NCBI GenBank assembly: GCA_028278585.1
Contig: JANQEC010000118.1
Location: 1 to 35,364, forward strand
DNA from: Cyclobacteriaceae bacterium
GTDB taxonomy: Bacteria; Bacteroidota; Bacteroidia; Cytophagales; Cyclobacteriaceae
Length of the DNA: 35,364 nucleotides
Reading direction: 5' to 3'
Below the pieces are notes generated by a model, which had not been told where the DNA came from, made no database searches, and saw only the letters and a program-made list of their open reading frames with translations. Below are positions 15,917 through 24,294 of this stretch, piece by piece. The position numbers were made by a program, and so were the translations under genes. How positions within the stretch are numbered: position 1 is the first letter of the stretch; the number at the start of each line of letters is the position of its first letter.

Positions 15917-17220
15917 CTTCTCTGGATGGTCACTGTTTCATTGATCCAGCATCCAATGGTGATTGTTTGTCCTTCTTCGTAGTTTTCGTTGAATATTTCC
16001 TCTATCGATGGAAATTGCTCTTTTGAGGCTTTCATTTGATCATTGTTTCCAGCCCTCTCGTACATTTTATAGGCGGCAAGATATACGGCTCGATCAATGA
16101 CCCGACTTTCTCCGGCCTGGCACTCATTAAAACTTGTGAAATACAGGTTTCCGATAAGGTTGTATGCCGCTGGATTATTTGGAACAAAGCTTAATGCTTC
16201 ATAGGCATGTTTCCTGGCAATTATTTTCCTACCCAGCTTATTGGATGTGATAGCCAATCCCAGTAATGCATCAGACTTTTCTTTATCTACTGAGGACATT
16301 TCCAATGCTTTGCTATGGTACAGCATTGAATTTTCATATTCCCCACTTGCCAGGTATTTACCAGCCAGCACTTTGGCCAATTCATACGTTGGTTGTGAGG
16401 CATAGACGGTTTCGCTTGCTTCAAGAAAGTAGTGCCGATCCGTACATTTAGCTCGTACTGAATAGGAAAAGATTTTTTTAGCCGTAGTTATATCGGATGG
16501 ATTCTCTCGGAATTTTGGTACCAATTGGCTTTCTATGAAATCACAATTGAGAACATCTCCTATAGATCCAAGGAATCCATCGACTTTTGCCTGCTCTTTA
16601 TCCAGTCGTTCGACTTTACCACCAGCCCTTCTTTGTTGATCAATAACATCAGAGATTAGGGTGTGAATATCGAGCACTTTCTCAGCAGGCATTTCATTGG
16701 GGTTGGATTTATAATACCTACTGGCCAACATCATGTACGGATTGAGATTGAAATACGAAATATCCGGACCGTTTAACTCATAAGCTTTAGCATATAAATC
16801 AGCCAGCATCGGATATTTATCTGGTTTGTTGTAGTACATTTTAAATGCTTCAAATGCCTTTCTATCCATGGTAGAAGCATCATTTTCGAAGTGCTCAAGC
16901 CTCATGTCATACATCCAAAGAATTGAATCTTGAAGCCGAACTTTTCGTTCAGCATCAACTCCGGCTTTTATTATGTTATTGAGATTTTTTACACCATTGA
17001 TGTAAATAGAAGGGTTCAATTGTGGGTTGTTTGTATACAACCAATTGAGTGGTTGCATCGCCTCTTCAAGGTTACTTTGAGCAAGTAAAACTTTGTAATA
17101 TGCCTCTTGTTCAACCGCTTTATTTTTTAAGGCCTCATCTTCTGGCCATATCCACCCGTTCTGGGCAAATGTCAATGTTGAAAAAACCAGGGCATAGACA
17201 TAAACGAATAGTTGCTTCAT
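15913..17220 (-). CDS. Secreted TPR-like repeat protein
   Basis: The 435-residue protein has a signal peptide (MKQLFVYVYALVFSTLTFAQ) and is otherwise alpha-helical. Helical pairs such as ENSMLYHSKALEMSSVDKEKSDALLGLAITSNKLG and KHAYEALSFVPNNPAAYNLIGNLYF are typical tetratricopeptide units near residues 295-365, and the N-terminal part probably holds degenerate ones. It is presumably periplasmic, in a protein-binding role; no catalytic motif was seen. It overlaps the PqqB-like gene by four bases (ATGA), so the two are made together. The exact family was not identified. Confidence 0.75.
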   Translation of the reverse strand: MKQLFVYVYALVFSTLTFAQNGWIWPEDEALKNKAVEQEAYYKVLLAQSNLEEAMQPLNWLYTNNPQLNPSIYINGVKNLNNIIKAGVDAERKVRLQDSILWMYDMRLEHFENDASTMDRKAFEAFKMYYNKPDKYPMLADLYAKAYELNGPDISYFNLNPYMMLASRYYKSNPNEMPAEKVLDIHTLISDVIDQQRRAGGKVERLDKEQAKVDGFLGSIGDVLNCDFIESQLVPKFRENPSDITTAKKIFSYSVRAKCTDRHYFLEASETVYASQPTYELAKVLAGKYLASGEYENSMLYHSKALEMSSVDKEKSDALLGLAITSNKLGRKIIARKHAYEALSFVPNNPAAYNLIGNLYFTSFNECQAGESRVIDRAVYLAAYKMYERAGNNDQMKASKEQFPSIEEIFNENYEEGQTITIGCWINETVTIQRR

Positions 17221-17339
17221 TAGCTATTATTTAAATGATCTTTATAAGTGGAAGGTTTTCTACTGAAAGACTTATTCAGTGATGGTTTAGTTTCTGCAAA
17301 GTGAATAAAAATTTATACTAAAACGGTCATCATTAAGAT

Positions 17340-17347
17340 TAGTTTTG
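17340..17347 (+). promoter_or_regulatory. Putative -7 element of the marC-rnhA unit
   Basis: TAGTTTTG matches TAnnTTTG 27 bases before the marC start codon, which would put transcription start near 17354 with a short leader. No convincing -33 TTTG is seen upstream. Confidence 0.4.
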
Positions 17348-17374
17348 TGTTAAAAAAAATAAACCTGGCTCCAA

Positions 17375-17944
17375 ATGCTAAATTTCAAGGAAATCTTATC
17401 TGTATCACTGATTCTTTTTTCTGTGATTGATATACTGGGAAGTATTCCTATCATCATTGATCTGCGAAAAAAATTTGGTCACATCCAATCCGGAAAAGCT
17501 ACAATTGTTTCCGGAGTGATAATGGTGGCTTTTCTATTTATTGGAGAAAGTATACTTGGCTTACTGGGAATTGATATTGCCTCATTTGCTATAGCGGGGG
17601 CAGTTGTTATGTTTTTGATTGGTATGGAAATGGTGCTTGGTATGCAATTGTTCAAATCAGACCCTGAGGAATCTGCGAGTGCGTCGGTTGTTCCGTTGGC
17701 TTTTCCTTTGATTGCCGGAGCAGGAACCATGACCACTTTAATTTCATTGAAAGTTGAGTTTTCAACAGCGAATATTTTGGTTGGTATTGTAGTCAATCTG
17801 GCCTTTGTGTATCTCGTATTAAAGACAAGTAAATGGCTCGAGAAAAGAATAGGAAAGGCAGGCTTTAATATTTTGCGTAAAGTATTTGGAATCGTGCTTC
17901 TTTCTATTGCTATTAAAATCTTCAAAAATCACGTATTAGTATGA
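17375..17944 (+). CDS. MarC family integral membrane protein
   Basis: The 189-residue protein has about six membrane segments in two homologous halves. ILFSVIDILGSIPIIIDLRK near residue 10 and VVPLAFPLIAGAGTMTTLI near residue 105 are the paired MarC/UPF0056 signatures. The family's transport activity is unproven; the old link to multiple antibiotic resistance came from its position in Escherichia coli and was not confirmed. The stop overlaps the rnhA start (ATGA), so the pair is translationally coupled. Confidence 0.93.
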   Translation: MLNFKEILSVSLILFSVIDILGSIPIIIDLRKKFGHIQSGKATIVSGVIMVAFLFIGESILGLLGIDIASFAIAGAVVMFLIGMEMVLGMQLFKSDPEESASASVVPLAFPLIAGAGTMTTLISLKVEFSTANILVGIVVNLAFVYLVLKTSKWLEKRIGKAGFNILRKVFGIVLLSIAIKIFKNHVLV

Positions 17945-18396
17945 TCACAATTTATACAGACGGAGCCGCGAAGGGGAATCCTGGGCGGGGTGGGTACGGT
18001 ACCATTTTGAGGTATGGAGACAAAGAAAAAGAACTCTCGCAGGGATTTCGGATGACGACCAACAATCGGATGGAATTGCTTGCTGTTATTGTGGGTCTCG
18101 AGGCAATTAAGAAGCCAAAATGGAATGTAAAAGTGGTTTCTGATAGCAAATACGTGGTGGATGCGGTTTCGAAAGGATGGCTGAACGGTTGGGTTAAAAA
18201 GGGGTTTAAAGGGAAAAAGAATCAGGATCTGTGGGAACGATACCTGGAAGCTGCAGCACCACATAATGTTCATTTTGAGTGGATCAAGGGGCATGCCGGA
18301 CATCCGGAGAATGAACGCTGCGATCAATTAGCAGTTGAAGCGGCAGAAGGAAACCTTTTATTAAAAGATGAGGTTTTTGAAAGAAATAACGGATAA
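17941..18396 (+). CDS. rnhA: Ribonuclease HI
   Basis: This enzyme cuts RNA in RNA-DNA hybrids during replication and R-loop removal. The 151-residue protein has all four acidic active-site residues: D7 (IYTDGAAKGNPGRGG), E45 (NNRMELLAV), D68 (SDSKYVVDAV) and D128 (NERCDQLA), plus the basic handle region WVKKGFKGKKNQDLW. Length and motifs match the bacterial type 1 enzyme. It is coupled to marC by an ATGA overlap. Confidence 0.97.
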   Translation: MITIYTDGAAKGNPGRGGYGTILRYGDKEKELSQGFRMTTNNRMELLAVIVGLEAIKKPKWNVKVVSDSKYVVDAVSKGWLNGWVKKGFKGKKNQDLWERYLEAAAPHNVHFEWIKGHAGHPENERCDQLAVEAAEGNLLLKDEVFERNNG

Positions 18397-18438
18397 TTTA
18401 ACTTACATAGGGTAAGCGCGTAGTTTCAACCAACTTAT

Positions 18439-19065
18439 ATGAAGACCAAAAACATATATTATATTCTCTTTCTTGTTGTAATTCTAACAGCAATCATTGT
18501 TTATCTGAAAATTGCCAGAGAGAGGAATGAGGAACATCCTCAAATAACTGAGCTTGCGGTAGAGCCAGATCTACTTATCAATTCTGCCGATAGGTACCTT
18601 CATGATCATAAGCGACTGGCAGCCATCGAATTCCTTGAAGATGCCATCGCATTGATGAAGTTGCTTGAAAAGGATGGAGATGATGTGAGCTTGCGGGCTA
18701 TTGAAGTTGCTATTCACGACCTTGAAGCAATTGAGGCACACATCAAAGCTGAGGATGTCAATGATGACCTGATGTATGAAGCTTTTGCAGACGCAATGAA
18801 TTCGTTGGCGTTTGCTTCATTGCGCGTATCTGAGCAGTTGATAAAAGAAGGAAAAGATGAGGAAGCGGACAAAACACTCCACTATGCGATGGAGCACTTA
18901 CAAAATTCTATCAAGTATGCACGCGGCGATCAGAAGGAAGAGGAAATGAAAATTGCAGCTCACCTAAACAGAATTATTGAAGAGCATTTACAAGATGATA
19001 TATCAGTTATTGATGAAGTGATGGCCGAAATAGATTCTGTTGTTCAGGCGCACGTTATCAAGTAG
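18439..19065 (+). CDS. Membrane-anchored helical protein of unknown function
   Basis: The 208-residue protein has one N-terminal membrane helix (residues 7-25, YYILFLVVILTAIIVYL) followed by an acidic, all-helical region that resembles a TPR- or spectrin-like bundle (INSADRYLHDHKRLAAIEFLEDAIALM near 48-75). It has no lipobox and is probably tethered to the inner membrane with its bulk in the periplasm. I do not recognise it. It lies 42 bases after rnhA on the same strand and overlaps the convergent saccharopine-dehydrogenase-like gene by eight bases at the 3' end. Confidence 0.72.
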   Translation: MKTKNIYYILFLVVILTAIIVYLKIARERNEEHPQITELAVEPDLLINSADRYLHDHKRLAAIEFLEDAIALMKLLEKDGDDVSLRAIEVAIHDLEAIEAHIKAEDVNDDLMYEAFADAMNSLAFASLRVSEQLIKEGKDEEADKTLHYAMEHLQNSIKYARGDQKEEEMKIAAHLNRIIEEHLQDDISVIDEVMAEIDSVVQAHVIK

Positions 19066-20398
19066 GATCTACTAACCTTTCAGAGAATTCAAAACCTAAT
19101 TGCTCAAGTTCCTTTAGAACAGGTTCATAAATTTCTTTCCGTGTAGGAATATGAACTCCTGATAAATCTATTTTTCCCTGGAGGATCAACTTAGCAGTAA
19201 TGGCCAATGGAAGTCCCACGGTCTTGGACATGGCAGTATTTGTGTCATCATCTCCGATCGCCACCATGTGAGATTCAATCTGCCTGGCCTCACCATTTTC
19301 CAGATAATTAAATTTATGCCACATCACGATCATATCCCGATCTGTAGAATCCAGTGTCCACTTCTTCTTAAGAATATGTTCCAGGATCTGAGCTGGAGTA
19401 CCTTTTTCTAATCCAATAGGTTCATCTGAGAACAATCCCAACCATTTGATCTTATACATGATCTCATCATCGATATCCAGGTTCATGTAATGTGCGAGCT
19501 TAAGTTCTATCGAGTCATTTGGATTGTATGATAGGAATGAATTGATGAATTGACGGTGCGTCATCTCCTCGACGTTCTCCATTTCGAAAGAGTCGTCAGT
19601 TGCACCTAATTGAACAAAAACATCCCATGCTTTGCAGAACCCGGGCCTTCTTAATGTGCCCCGATACAGGGTTTTTATTCCTCTCAGATTGTAAAGGTCC
19701 AGGTATTTCAGAGAATCTCGATTTGCGTACCCTTCGAAGTACCCATAGCCTGGAACATGGATGACCTCTGTCCTTCTGAAGAGCCTGTTATACGGAATGT
19801 ATTTGTATCGACCCTCCTGGATGAATTTTACAAATCCTTGTCCGGCGATCACAACGTTTCTTGGATTCCAGGTGAATTTGTATTGCCACGGGTTTTCCTT
19901 TTCGTCATCTCGAGCTAACAAGCCCCCTGTAAACGTTTCGAATGCTGTCAGCTCGTGTCCATCTTCTTTGATCCTGTCAAGTACTTTCATTGCAGACATA
20001 TGGTCGATCCCGGGGTCAAGCCCCATTTCCATGATCAGCAGTTTGTTGTTTTCTTCGAATTGCTTAGATAATTCCTGAATCTCATCATTTAAATAAGAGG
20101 CTGTTAAAAGGTGACGACCAATTTCAGCACATTTTTCAGCGACTGTGAAATGCAAGGAAGCTGGGAGCATAGAAATGATCAGGTCATTTTCTGAGACCAT
20201 TTTCCGAAGGGCTTCACTGTCTGACACATCAAATGATACAGCTTGGGCCTGTGAATGCCCATTAATTTTTTCTTGAGCAAGTGAAACTTCCTTCTCAGCC
20301 AATGTGAGCTCCCAATTTTCCTGAACTGAATGGTCAAGTAGATAATTGATAAGGGAGGTTGAGGATCGGCCAGCGCCAATTACCAGGATTTTTTGCAT
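19058..20398 (-). CDS. Saccharopine dehydrogenase-like oxidoreductase
   Basis: The 446-residue protein begins with a Rossmann NAD(P) motif, ILVIGAGRSSTSLINYL, and has DLIISMLPASLHFTVAEKC near residue 95, LIMEMGLDPGIDHMSAMK near 122 and FETFTGGL near 152, which are the hallmarks of the saccharopine dehydrogenase/reductase family with a Sacchrp_dh_C domain. In fungi the reductase makes saccharopine from lysine precursors; in bacteria these enzymes can work in lysine degradation. The substrate here is not proven. It is a single-gene unit between two other units. Confidence 0.88.
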   Translation of the reverse strand: MQKILVIGAGRSSTSLINYLLDHSVQENWELTLAEKEVSLAQEKINGHSQAQAVSFDVSDSEALRKMVSENDLIISMLPASLHFTVAEKCAEIGRHLLTASYLNDEIQELSKQFEENNKLLIMEMGLDPGIDHMSAMKVLDRIKEDGHELTAFETFTGGLLARDDEKENPWQYKFTWNPRNVVIAGQGFVKFIQEGRYKYIPYNRLFRRTEVIHVPGYGYFEGYANRDSLKYLDLYNLRGIKTLYRGTLRRPGFCKAWDVFVQLGATDDSFEMENVEEMTHRQFINSFLSYNPNDSIELKLAHYMNLDIDDEIMYKIKWLGLFSDEPIGLEKGTPAQILEHILKKKWTLDSTDRDMIVMWHKFNYLENGEARQIESHMVAIGDDDTNTAMSKTVGLPLAITAKLILQGKIDLSGVHIPTRKEIYEPVLKELEQLGFEFSERLVDPT

Positions 20399-20437
20399 GA
20401 CGGCAAATATGTGTTGATCAAAATTTTATTAAAAAGC

Positions 20438-21193
20438 TTATTGCGAATTTTTATTCACAATTGTGGAATTGGCTTGCGCTTTGGCCAACATGAGCACATC
20501 TCCGATTAGGACATGGTCAGGCCGACTCAGTACAAAATCGATTGTTTCAGCAACATCATGTGCTGTAAGAGGTGTGAATCCTTCATAAACACTTTTAGCT
20601 CGTTCTTTGTCGCCTTTGAATCTTACCTCGCTGAACTCGGTCTCAACAAGCCCGGGATCAATGGATGTGACTTTTATGCCGTATGGATTTAGATCAAGTC
20701 GCATTCCCTTGGTGAGTGCATCCACTGCGTGCTTCGATGCACAGTAAACATTTCCTTTCGGATAAACTTCAAAACCAGCAATTGAGCTGATATTTACAAT
20801 GTGACCTCTTTTTCGTTTGACCATGTCCGGGATAATCGCCTTGCTTACGTAGAGAAGTCCTTTGACATTGATGTCAATCATGGCGTCCCAGTCGTCCGGG
20901 TTTCCTTCGTGGATGAAGTCCATTCCATGTGCATTACCTGCATTATTGACCAAAACGTCAACTTTTTTCCATTCTGATGGTAATGAATCTATTGCTTTAA
21001 AGACATTTTCCTTGTCGCGAACATCGAAACTTAGAAGCGATGTGCCAGTTTTAAGCTCATCTCCTAATCTATCCAGTCGATCTTTTCTGCGTCCACAAAG
21101 TATGAGGTTGTAGCTTTTTGACAGGATTTTTGCAGTAGCCTCACCAATGCCACTGGTCGCACCAGTTATTAATGCAATGGGTTTATCATCCAT
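20438..21193 (-). CDS. Classical SDR oxidoreductase, YdfG-like
   Basis: A 251-residue classical short-chain dehydrogenase. It has IALITGATSGIGEATAK (cofactor loop, residues 7-22), LVNNAGNAHG near 82, NISSIAGF (catalytic Ser near 137) and Y150-C-A-S-K154. The closest general resemblance is to YdfG-type enzymes that reduce 3-hydroxy acids or aldehydes such as malonic semialdehyde; the true substrate is unknown. The ATG overlaps the porT stop region by eight bases, so it is probably the last gene of the ubiE-porT-SDR unit. Confidence 0.9.
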   Translation of the reverse strand: MDDKPIALITGATSGIGEATAKILSKSYNLILCGRRKDRLDRLGDELKTGTSLLSFDVRDKENVFKAIDSLPSEWKKVDVLVNNAGNAHGMDFIHEGNPDDWDAMIDINVKGLLYVSKAIIPDMVKRKRGHIVNISSIAGFEVYPKGNVYCASKHAVDALTKGMRLDLNPYGIKVTSIDPGLVETEFSEVRFKGDKERAKSVYEGFTPLTAHDVAETIDFVLSRPDHVLIGDVLMLAKAQANSTIVNKNSQ

Positions 21194-22025
21194 TTTTGTT
21201 TCCCTTAAACTTCCGTTGTGCTTTGTTCTTTTTATTGCCGGATTTTCTCAATGTCCGGCCTTTTATTTTTCCACCTCTCTTTTGCTTGGGTGAAGGTCCT
21301 CCTTCAAATGTGAGGAAGACGGTAAGGTTTTGTGTTGTTAACCGACTGAGTCCTACACTGAATTGATTTTCTCCATCAAGCATATTTCTTAATCCGTAGG
21401 AGTATCGAATTTCCGGCGAGAACTTGAAAAAAGGATAGTAAATATCGAAACCAGCACCTATTTCTATGGCATAATTCCACCCATGTAGTTCTAGTTTTTC
21501 GACTATATCCTCTTTATTGCTTTTGGAAGCAGCCTCAAATGATGGTGTAATACCTCCCAGCACATACATTGCGACATTTCCTCTGCGGGTTGACTTGTAT
21601 TTGAGAAGCAATGGAAATTCCACCATAGTAGCATCTTTCAACTCCCTTTGATCGGTATTATCAGTGAATCGATAGAGTAAGTCATTTTCATAGAACGCCA
21701 CTGTAATAGAGCTTCTGAAGTCTAGTTGATCTGTCACTTTCATGTTGGCTATAAAACCCAACTTGAAACCACCGAGATTTCCGGGAATAATTGAATGTAC
21801 GGTGTCCATGGCAGGAGTTGTGAATGCTTCTGAATGTTTGATCACGTATTTGGAGGAATGCACGCCTAGAAGAAAGCCATAATGTATCCACTGTTCATCA
21901 TAGTTGATGAGATTATCTGATGGATTGTTTTGAGCCCTGGATGCTAACCCTGCCAGAAGCAGGATCGGGAGCACTACTTTTCTCCAACGTAAATCGAGCT
22001 TATACCTAGTGTTAGTGGCTTGCAT
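21186..22025 (-). CDS. porT: PorT family protein
   Basis: The 279-residue protein has a signal peptide (VVLPILLLAGLASRAQ) and a predicted beta-barrel of outer-membrane type: FLLGVHSSKYVIKHS, LGGFKLGFIANMKVTDQLDFR, EIGAGFDIYYPFFKFSPEIRYSYGL. PorT homologues belong to the type IX secretion system that exports gliding and virulence proteins in Bacteroidota. The adjacent order ubiE-porT next to yihA is a familiar Bacteroidota arrangement. The tail is very basic (KNKAQRKFKGNKNG). Its start codon lies 52 bases inside the ubiE gene, so the two frames overlap unusually far. Confidence 0.85.
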   Translation of the reverse strand: MQATNTRYKLDLRWRKVVLPILLLAGLASRAQNNPSDNLINYDEQWIHYGFLLGVHSSKYVIKHSEAFTTPAMDTVHSIIPGNLGGFKLGFIANMKVTDQLDFRSSITVAFYENDLLYRFTDNTDQRELKDATMVEFPLLLKYKSTRRGNVAMYVLGGITPSFEAASKSNKEDIVEKLELHGWNYAIEIGAGFDIYYPFFKFSPEIRYSYGLRNMLDGENQFSVGLSRLTTQNLTVFLTFEGGPSPKQKRGGKIKGRTLRKSGNKKNKAQRKFKGNKNG

Positions 22026-22696
22026 TTTGCGTTTTTAAATCCATTCTTTGCCAGGACGTCTAGAAAATTCTTTCCAAAAGGAAATTCTTTGACAGACTCA
22101 GGCAAGTACGTATATGCTGCATTATCCTTAGATACCAGTTTGCCAATCTTCGGTAATATCCAACGAAAATAAAAATTATATAATTGCTTGAAGGGAAAAA
22201 TTGTAGGTTTTGAGAACTCTAAAATCACGGCTTTTCCTCCAGGTCGTAACACCCGATTCATTTCCCTAAGTCCCAATTCCAGGTTTTCAAAATTCCTCAC
22301 TCCAAAAGCAACGATCACTGCATCGAAGTTATTATCGGTGAATCGTAGATTCTCTGAATCACCAATTTCCAAGCTTATGATATGATCAAGGCCTCTTTTT
22401 TTCATTTTGGACCTTCCCACATCAAGCATTCCTTCAGAGATATCCACACCAATGACCTGCTCTGGATCTAATTTGAGGGATTCGATGGCGAAATCTCCAG
22501 TACCGGTAGCTATATCAAGAATTTTTTTTGGAGCCAACTTACGTAGCATTCGGATGGCTTTCTTTCGCCACATGATATCTATGCCCAGACTTAGGAAATG
22601 ATTTAGGAAATCATATTTGCCACTGATGCTGTCAAACATCTCAGCTACCTGCTGCTTCTTGGCATCAGTCTTATCTTTGTAAGGGACTACCGTCAT
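21974..22696 (-). CDS. ubiE: Demethylmenaquinone methyltransferase UbiE/MenG
   Basis: This enzyme makes the last methylation of menaquinone using SAM. The 240-residue protein has the family start VAEMFDSISGKYDFLNHFLSLGID, motif I ILDIATGTGDFAIESL near residue 62, VGVDISEGML and the signature RVLRPGGKAVILEFSKP, ending NAAYTYLPESVKEFPFG and GISSIYVGEK. Menaquinone is the usual quinone in this phylum and accepts electrons from PyrD. It is the first gene of the leftward unit ubiE-porT-SDR and is divergent from yihA. Confidence 0.95.
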   Translation of the reverse strand: MTVVPYKDKTDAKKQQVAEMFDSISGKYDFLNHFLSLGIDIMWRKKAIRMLRKLAPKKILDIATGTGDFAIESLKLDPEQVIGVDISEGMLDVGRSKMKKRGLDHIISLEIGDSENLRFTDNNFDAVIVAFGVRNFENLELGLREMNRVLRPGGKAVILEFSKPTIFPFKQLYNFYFRWILPKIGKLVSKDNAAYTYLPESVKEFPFGKNFLDVLAKNGFKNAKCKPLTLGISSIYVGEK

Positions 22697-22758
22697 AATT
22701 TTCGCAATATTAGTGGAATAAACCCGCGCTAATATGAAATGTTTGGAGATAATTCATC

Positions 22759-23361
22759 GTGGAGATAAAAAATGCAGCATTTGTAAAAAGTAGTACACAG
22801 GAATCCGATTGTCCGGAAGCCACAATCCCGGAGTATGCTTTTATCGGGAGATCCAATGTTGGTAAGTCAAGTTTGATCAATATGCTGACGAATCGGAAAA
22901 AGCTAGCTAAAACATCGTCAACCCCTGGCAAGACGCAATTGATTAACCATTTCATTATCAATGATTCATGGTATTTGGTGGACTTGCCTGGATATGGCTG
23001 GGCAAGGGTCAGCAAGAAAAGTAAGGCGGATTGGAAACGGATGATAGATAATTATTTAAAAACCAGGGAGAACCTGGTCAATGTTTTCGTTCTCATTGAT
23101 TTGAGGCATGAACCACAAAAGATTGACCTGGATTTCATTCAATGGCTAGGTGAAGAGGGAATCCCTTTTTGTATTGTGTTTACGAAAGCTGATAAGCTAG
23201 GTAAAACCCGGATACAATCTAATCAAGTCAATTACAAAAAGACATTGGAAAAAAATTGGGAAGAACTTCCGAGAATGTTCATTTCTTCATCTGAGCAGAA
23301 GGTAGGGAAACGTGAAATTTTGGAATTTATTGATTCAGTTAATCAGTCTATCGATCAATAA
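22759..23361 (+). CDS. yihA: Ribosome biogenesis GTPase YihA/YsxC (EngB)
   Basis: This small GTPase is needed for large-subunit assembly. The 200-residue protein has G1 [12 protein letters not shown] near residue 28, the switch region [11 protein letters not shown]3 [11 protein letters not shown], and G4 TKADKLG near 145, with the family-specific DLRHEPQ. The start codon is GTG at 22759, encoding [11 protein letters not shown]; no closer in-frame ATG keeps the conserved N-terminus. It is followed 26 bases later by the DUF5606 gene. Confidence 0.96.
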   Translation: MEIKNAAFVKSSTQESDCPEATIPEYAFIGRSNVGKSSLINMLTNRKKLAKTSSTPGKTQLINHFIINDSWYLVDLPGYGWARVSKKSKADWKRMIDNYLKTRENLVNVFVLIDLRHEPQKIDLDFIQWLGEEGIPFCIVFTKADKLGKTRIQSNQVNYKKTLEKNWEELPRMFISSSEQKVGKREILEFIDSVNQSIDQ

Positions 23362-23363
23362 GA

Positions 23364-23371
23364 TATTTTTG
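23364..23371 (+). promoter_or_regulatory. Putative -7 element of the DUF5606 gene
   Basis: TATTTTTG, followed by CCGC, matches TAnnTTTG two bases after the yihA stop codon and 16 bases before the next start codon. It may give the downstream pair its own promoter. The -33 box is not evident. Confidence 0.4.
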
Positions 23372-23387
23372 CCGCAAACAACAGCAA

Positions 23388-23849
23388 ATGGAATTTAGTG
23401 ATATTGCTTCTGTCTCCGGAAAGGGAGGTCTTTTTAAAATCGTTTCCCCCACTCGCACAGGTGTTATTCTTGAGTCTCTTGATGAACACAAGAAAAAAAT
23501 GGTAGCGAGTGTCCACAATAAAGTTTCAGTGTTATCAGAAATCTCAATCTATACCACTGATTCTGAGGGTGCCGTCCCATTGGAAAATGTTATGAAAAAG
23601 ATCCATAAAGAGTTTGATGGAGATACAGACCTGGACAAAAACAGTGATGCCGACGAGCTCAAATCTTTTTTGAAATTTATTTTACCTGACTACGATGAAG
23701 GCAGGGTGTACACTTCAGATATTAAGAAGTTAGTGAATTGGTACAACCTGTTAGTAGTTGAGGCACCTGAAGTGTTCGAAGAGAAGAAGGAGGAAAAGTC
23801 GGAGGAAAAGGCTTCTGGTAAAAAGGAGGAAAAAGCGGAAAATGAGTGA
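23388..23849 (+). CDS. DUF5606 family protein
   Basis: The 153-residue protein begins MEFSDIASVSGKGGLFKIVSP and continues GVILESLDEHKKKMVAS, the opening of DUF5606, a Bacteroidota family of unknown function with an SH3-like beta fold. A helical part (DADELKSFLKFILPDYDEGRVY) follows. The last 25 or so residues are a low-complexity E/K tail encoded by an almost pure purine stretch (about 23780-23845). It ends in an eight-base overlap with the thioesterase gene. Confidence 0.88.
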   Translation: MEFSDIASVSGKGGLFKIVSPTRTGVILESLDEHKKKMVASVHNKVSVLSEISIYTTDSEGAVPLENVMKKIHKEFDGDTDLDKNSDADELKSFLKFILPDYDEGRVYTSDIKKLVNWYNLLVVEAPEVFEEKKEEKSEEKASGKKEEKAENE

Positions 23850-24294
23850 AGTCAAATTCAAGTTTCGTGTTCGTTGGGCTGATCTGGACCCTAACGGACA
23901 TATGCGACACACATCATATAATGATTATTGTGCGCAGGCAAGGTTGATGTATTTTGAGGAAATCAGCATGCCTTTTCACAAGTTGATCAGTATGAACATA
24001 GGCCCAATCCTTTTTAGAGAGGACACTCGATTTTTCAAAGAGATCAGAATGAATGAGGAGTTTGAGGTTGGGTTCACTATTTCAAAGCTTCGAAAAGACG
24101 GGTCAAAATGGTCTTTCAGACACAACATCTACAATAAGGACGGCGAACTCTCAGCAAAGGTCGATGTAGATGGCGCCTGGTTAGATTTAGTAAAACGGAG
24201 AACAACCATCCCTCCAAAAGAGCTGAGTGATTTAATGATCGATTCTTATCGTTCCGATGATTTTGAGTGGATCCCTGACAAGGTCAAAAATTAA
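23842..24294 (+). CDS. Hotdog-fold acyl-CoA thioesterase
   Basis: The 150-residue protein has the 4-hydroxybenzoyl-CoA-thioesterase-type pattern FRVRWADLDPNGHMRHTSY near residue 8, with the catalytic Asp at D17-like position, then YNDYCAQARLMYFEE and later strands (SKWSFRHNIYNKDGELSAKVDVDGAWLD). It should hydrolyse medium or long acyl-CoA or aryl-CoA in the cytoplasm. I place the start at ATG 23842, because the region before it in the same frame is the shifted reading of the DUF5606 K/E tail. The stop shares the bases TTAA with the convergent gene's stop. Confidence 0.9.
   Translation: MSEVKFKFRVRWADLDPNGHMRHTSYNDYCAQARLMYFEEISMPFHKLISMNIGPILFREDTRFFKEIRMNEEFEVGFTISKLRKDGSKWSFRHNIYNKDGELSAKVDVDGAWLDLVKRRTTIPPKELSDLMIDSYRSDDFEWIPDKVKN

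Noticed and set aside
22710..23015. - strand ORF opposite the start of yihA
   Set aside because: It is antisense to the highly conserved GTPase motifs of YihA and has no family resemblance of its own.
23821..23830. AGGAGG-like sequence before the thioesterase start taken as a Shine-Dalgarno site
   Set aside because: It is part of a Lys/Glu codon run, lies about 12-15 bases away, and Bacteroidota rarely rely on Shine-Dalgarno pairing.
23758..23841. Arginine-rich N-terminal extension of the thioesterase frame
   Set aside because: It is the shifted reading of the purine-rich DUF5606 tail; the conserved thioesterase sequence begins at ATG 23842.
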